Assembly (NCBI RefSeq): GCF_009909235.1
Contig: NZ_JAAAPO010000003.1
Coordinates: 62,001-126,000, forward strand
Origin: Novosphingobium ovatum
GTDB taxonomy: Bacteria > Pseudomonadota > Alphaproteobacteria > Sphingomonadales > Sphingomonadaceae
Length of the DNA: 64,000 bases
Direction of reading: 5' to 3'
The position numbers and the translations under genes are program-made. This document shows positions 62,570-64,000 of the stretch, piece after piece. The first letter of the stretch is position 1, and every line of letters starts with the position of its first letter. The notes under the pieces were generated by a model. That model was not told the DNA's origin. It searched no databases and was given only the letters and a program-made list of their open reading frames with translations.

Positions 62570-64000
62570 TCAGGCGGTGGCGGGCTGACGGGCGGGACGG
62601 CGATAGGACAGGGCTTCGGCAATATGGGCGCGGGTGATGGTGTCGGCCCCCGCCAGATCGGCGATGGTGCGCGCCACCCGCCGCACGCGGGTAAAGCCGC
62701 GCGCCGACAGGCCCAGCGTCCCTGCCGCGCGCAGCAACAGTTCCTGCGCATCGGGTGCGGGGGTGGCCAGATCGTCCAGCGCGTCACCCGACAGTTCGGC
62801 ATTGTTGCGCCATGGTGTGCCCGCCATGCGCGCGCGTTGCAGGGCGCGGGCGGCGGCCACGCGGGCGGCAACGGTGGCGCTGGGCTCGCCCGGTTGGCGG
62901 GTGGCCAGATCGGCGGGGGGCACTGGGGCGACATCCACCTGCATGTCGATGCGGTCCAGCAACGGCCCCGACAGACGCGCCTGATAATCGGTCCCACAGC
63001 GCGGCGCGCGCGAACAATCCATCCCCGGTTGTCCCAGATAGCCGCAACGGCACGGGTTCATCGCCGCGATCAACTGCACCCGCGCAGGGAACGTGACATG
63101 GGCATTGGCGCGGGCGATGGTGATCTCGCCGCTTTCCAGCGGTTGGCGCAGCGAATCGAGCACATTGCGCTGAAATTCGGGCAGTTCGTCCAGAAACAGC
63201 ACGCCCAGATGCGCCAGACTGACCTCTCCGGGGCGGGCGCGCAGGCCTCCGCCGGTCATTGCGGCCATGCTGGCGCTGTGGTGTGGGCTGCGGAACGGGC
63301 GGGCGGCGCTGATCCGCCCGTCCTCCAGCGTCCCCGCGACCGAGGCGATCATCGACACCTCCAGCGCCTCGGCAGCATCCAGCGGGGGCAGGATGCCGGG
63401 CAAGCACCCCGCCAGCAGCGATTTGCCTGCGCCCGGCGGCCCGACCAGCAACAGATTGTGCCCCCCGGCCGCGGCGATTTCCAAGGCGCGCCGAGCGGTA
63501 TGCTGTCCTTTGACCTGGCGCAGGTCAGTGCTGTGGGTGGCGGGGATGGCTTCGCCTGGGGGTGGCGAGGGCAGGGCCTGCGTGCCCTTTAGATGGCTGA
63601 GCAATGCGGCCAGATCGGGCGCCGCGATGATCGGCACGCCCGCCGCCCAGCGCGCCTCTGAGCCCTGTGCGGCAGGGCATATCAGCCCCAGCCCGCGCCC
63701 GCTGGCGTGCAGCGCTGCCAACAGCACCCCCGGCGAGCGCGCAATCCGCCCGTCCAGCGCCAGTTCGCCCACGATGATGTGTTCGTGCAATTGTTCGGCA
63801 TCGGTCACCCCCATCGCCGCCAACAGCGCCAGCGCGATCGGCAGGTCGAAATGCGAGCCTTCCTTGGGCAGGTCGGCGGGGGACAGGTTGATCGTGATGC
63901 GTTTGGGCGGCAGCGACAGGCCCATGGCCGACAGTGCGGCCTGTACCCGCTGGCGGCTTTCGTTCACGGCCTTGTCCGGCAGGCCGACAACGGCAAAGCC
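62570..64000 (-). CDS. comM: YifB/ComM family Mg chelatase-like AAA ATPase, 5' partial
   Basis: ATPase of the ComM/YifB family, a hexameric helicase supporting branch migration in natural transformation. Visible from the C-terminus to the window edge: Lon-type N-domain (LPKEGSHFDLPIALALL), Walker A LLVGPPGAGKSLLAG, Walker B GVLFLDELPEF, sensor region AAMNPCRCGYLG with a Cys-rich insert, and the C-terminal helical part. The reading frame stays open to base 64000 (GFAVVGLPDKAVNES), so about 40 N-terminal residues lie outside. A GTG at 63967 is an internal Val. Confidence 0.95.
   Translation of the reverse strand, partial: GFAVVGLPDKAVNESRQRVQAALSAMGLSLPPKRITINLSPADLPKEGSHFDLPIALALLAAMGVTDAEQLHEHIIVGELALDGRIARSPGVLLAALHASGRGLGLICPAAQGSEARWAAGVPIIAAPDLAALLSHLKGTQALPSPPPGEAIPATHSTDLRQVKGQHTARRALEIAAAGGHNLLLVGPPGAGKSLLAGCLPGILPPLDAAEALEVSMIASVAGTLEDGRISAARPFRSPHHSASMAAMTGGGLRARPGEVSLAHLGVLFLDELPEFQRNVLDSLRQPLESGEITIARANAHVTFPARVQLIAAMNPCRCGYLGQPGMDCSRAPRCGTDYQARLSGPLLDRIDMQVDVAPVPPADLATRQPGEPSATVAARVAAARALQRARMAGTPWRNNAELSGDALDDLATPAPDAQELLLRAAGTLGLSARGFTRVRRVARTIADLAGADTITRAHIAEALSYRRPARQPATA

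Overview
The window is a contiguous, GC-rich chromosomal segment of an alphaproteobacterium, most likely Sphingomonadales and probably Novosphingobium or a close relative. This is inferred from sphingomonad-type lignin genes (LigM, LigW, LigF-like, LigA/LigB), a RhaI/fused RhaD rhamnose pathway with a GH106 rhamnosidase, a large TonB-dependent receptor and a cysteine-free L36. No search was run; family calls come from motifs and recalled family sequences.

Layout. 1-5.4 kb: aa3 cytochrome c oxidase operon (ctaD, cut at the left edge, ctaB, a 72-aa membrane protein, ctaG, ctaE, a DUF983 protein, SURF1). 5.5-10.3 kb: thrC, an rRNA-type methyltransferase, folB, an unknown 111-aa protein, and moaA-moaD-moaE. 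10.3-17.4 kb: a lipoprotein, rplU-rpmA with a strong terminator, a GNAT acetyltransferase, a diiron-type hydrolase divergent from a TetR regulator, ygfZ, a dihydroorotase-like amidohydrolase and a His-rich zinc exporter. 17.8-21.2 kb: a TonB receptor and mtgA.

21.2-35.5 kb is an L-rhamnose and rhamnoglycoside locus. One arm runs rhaB-lldD-rhaT-DeoR regulator on the minus strand. The divergent arm runs rhaD (aldolase fused to a dehydrogenase), rhaI, a GH106 rhamnosidase, a GH1 glucosidase and an esterase. The last three carry export signals. Together they would strip rhamnose and glucose from glycosides outside the cytoplasm, import rhamnose, and convert it through rhamnulose-1-phosphate and lactaldehyde to lactate and pyruvate. 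35.5-38.7 kb is a three-gene minus-strand cassette: UbiA-HAD fusion, GT-C glycosyltransferase and SMR-type carrier.

39.0-55.0 kb is a lignin-aromatic catabolic island: ligA, ligB, a PQQ-cytochrome alcohol dehydrogenase lipoprotein, an amidohydrolase, a LigF-like beta-etherase, ligM, an alpha/beta hydrolase, a small HTH regulator, a VOC protein, a LigD-like Calpha-dehydrogenase, an MFS transporter, an aldehyde dehydrogenase, ligW, a QorB-like reductase and a MarR regulator. A common 21-bp palindrome (TTTGTAWG-N5-CWTACAAA) lies in front of ligA, the PQQ dehydrogenase, ligM and the divergent ligD-like/MFS promoters. This points to one regulon tying the island together and is the main finding.

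55.0-64.0 kb returns to general functions: acyl-CoA dehydrogenase divergent from a second MarR, an M14 carboxypeptidase, a lipoprotein, galE, rpmJ, a HAD hydrolase, a periplasmic cyclophilin, a small CxxC protein and comM, cut at the right edge. I saw no tRNA, rRNA, CRISPR array, insertion sequence or prophage.
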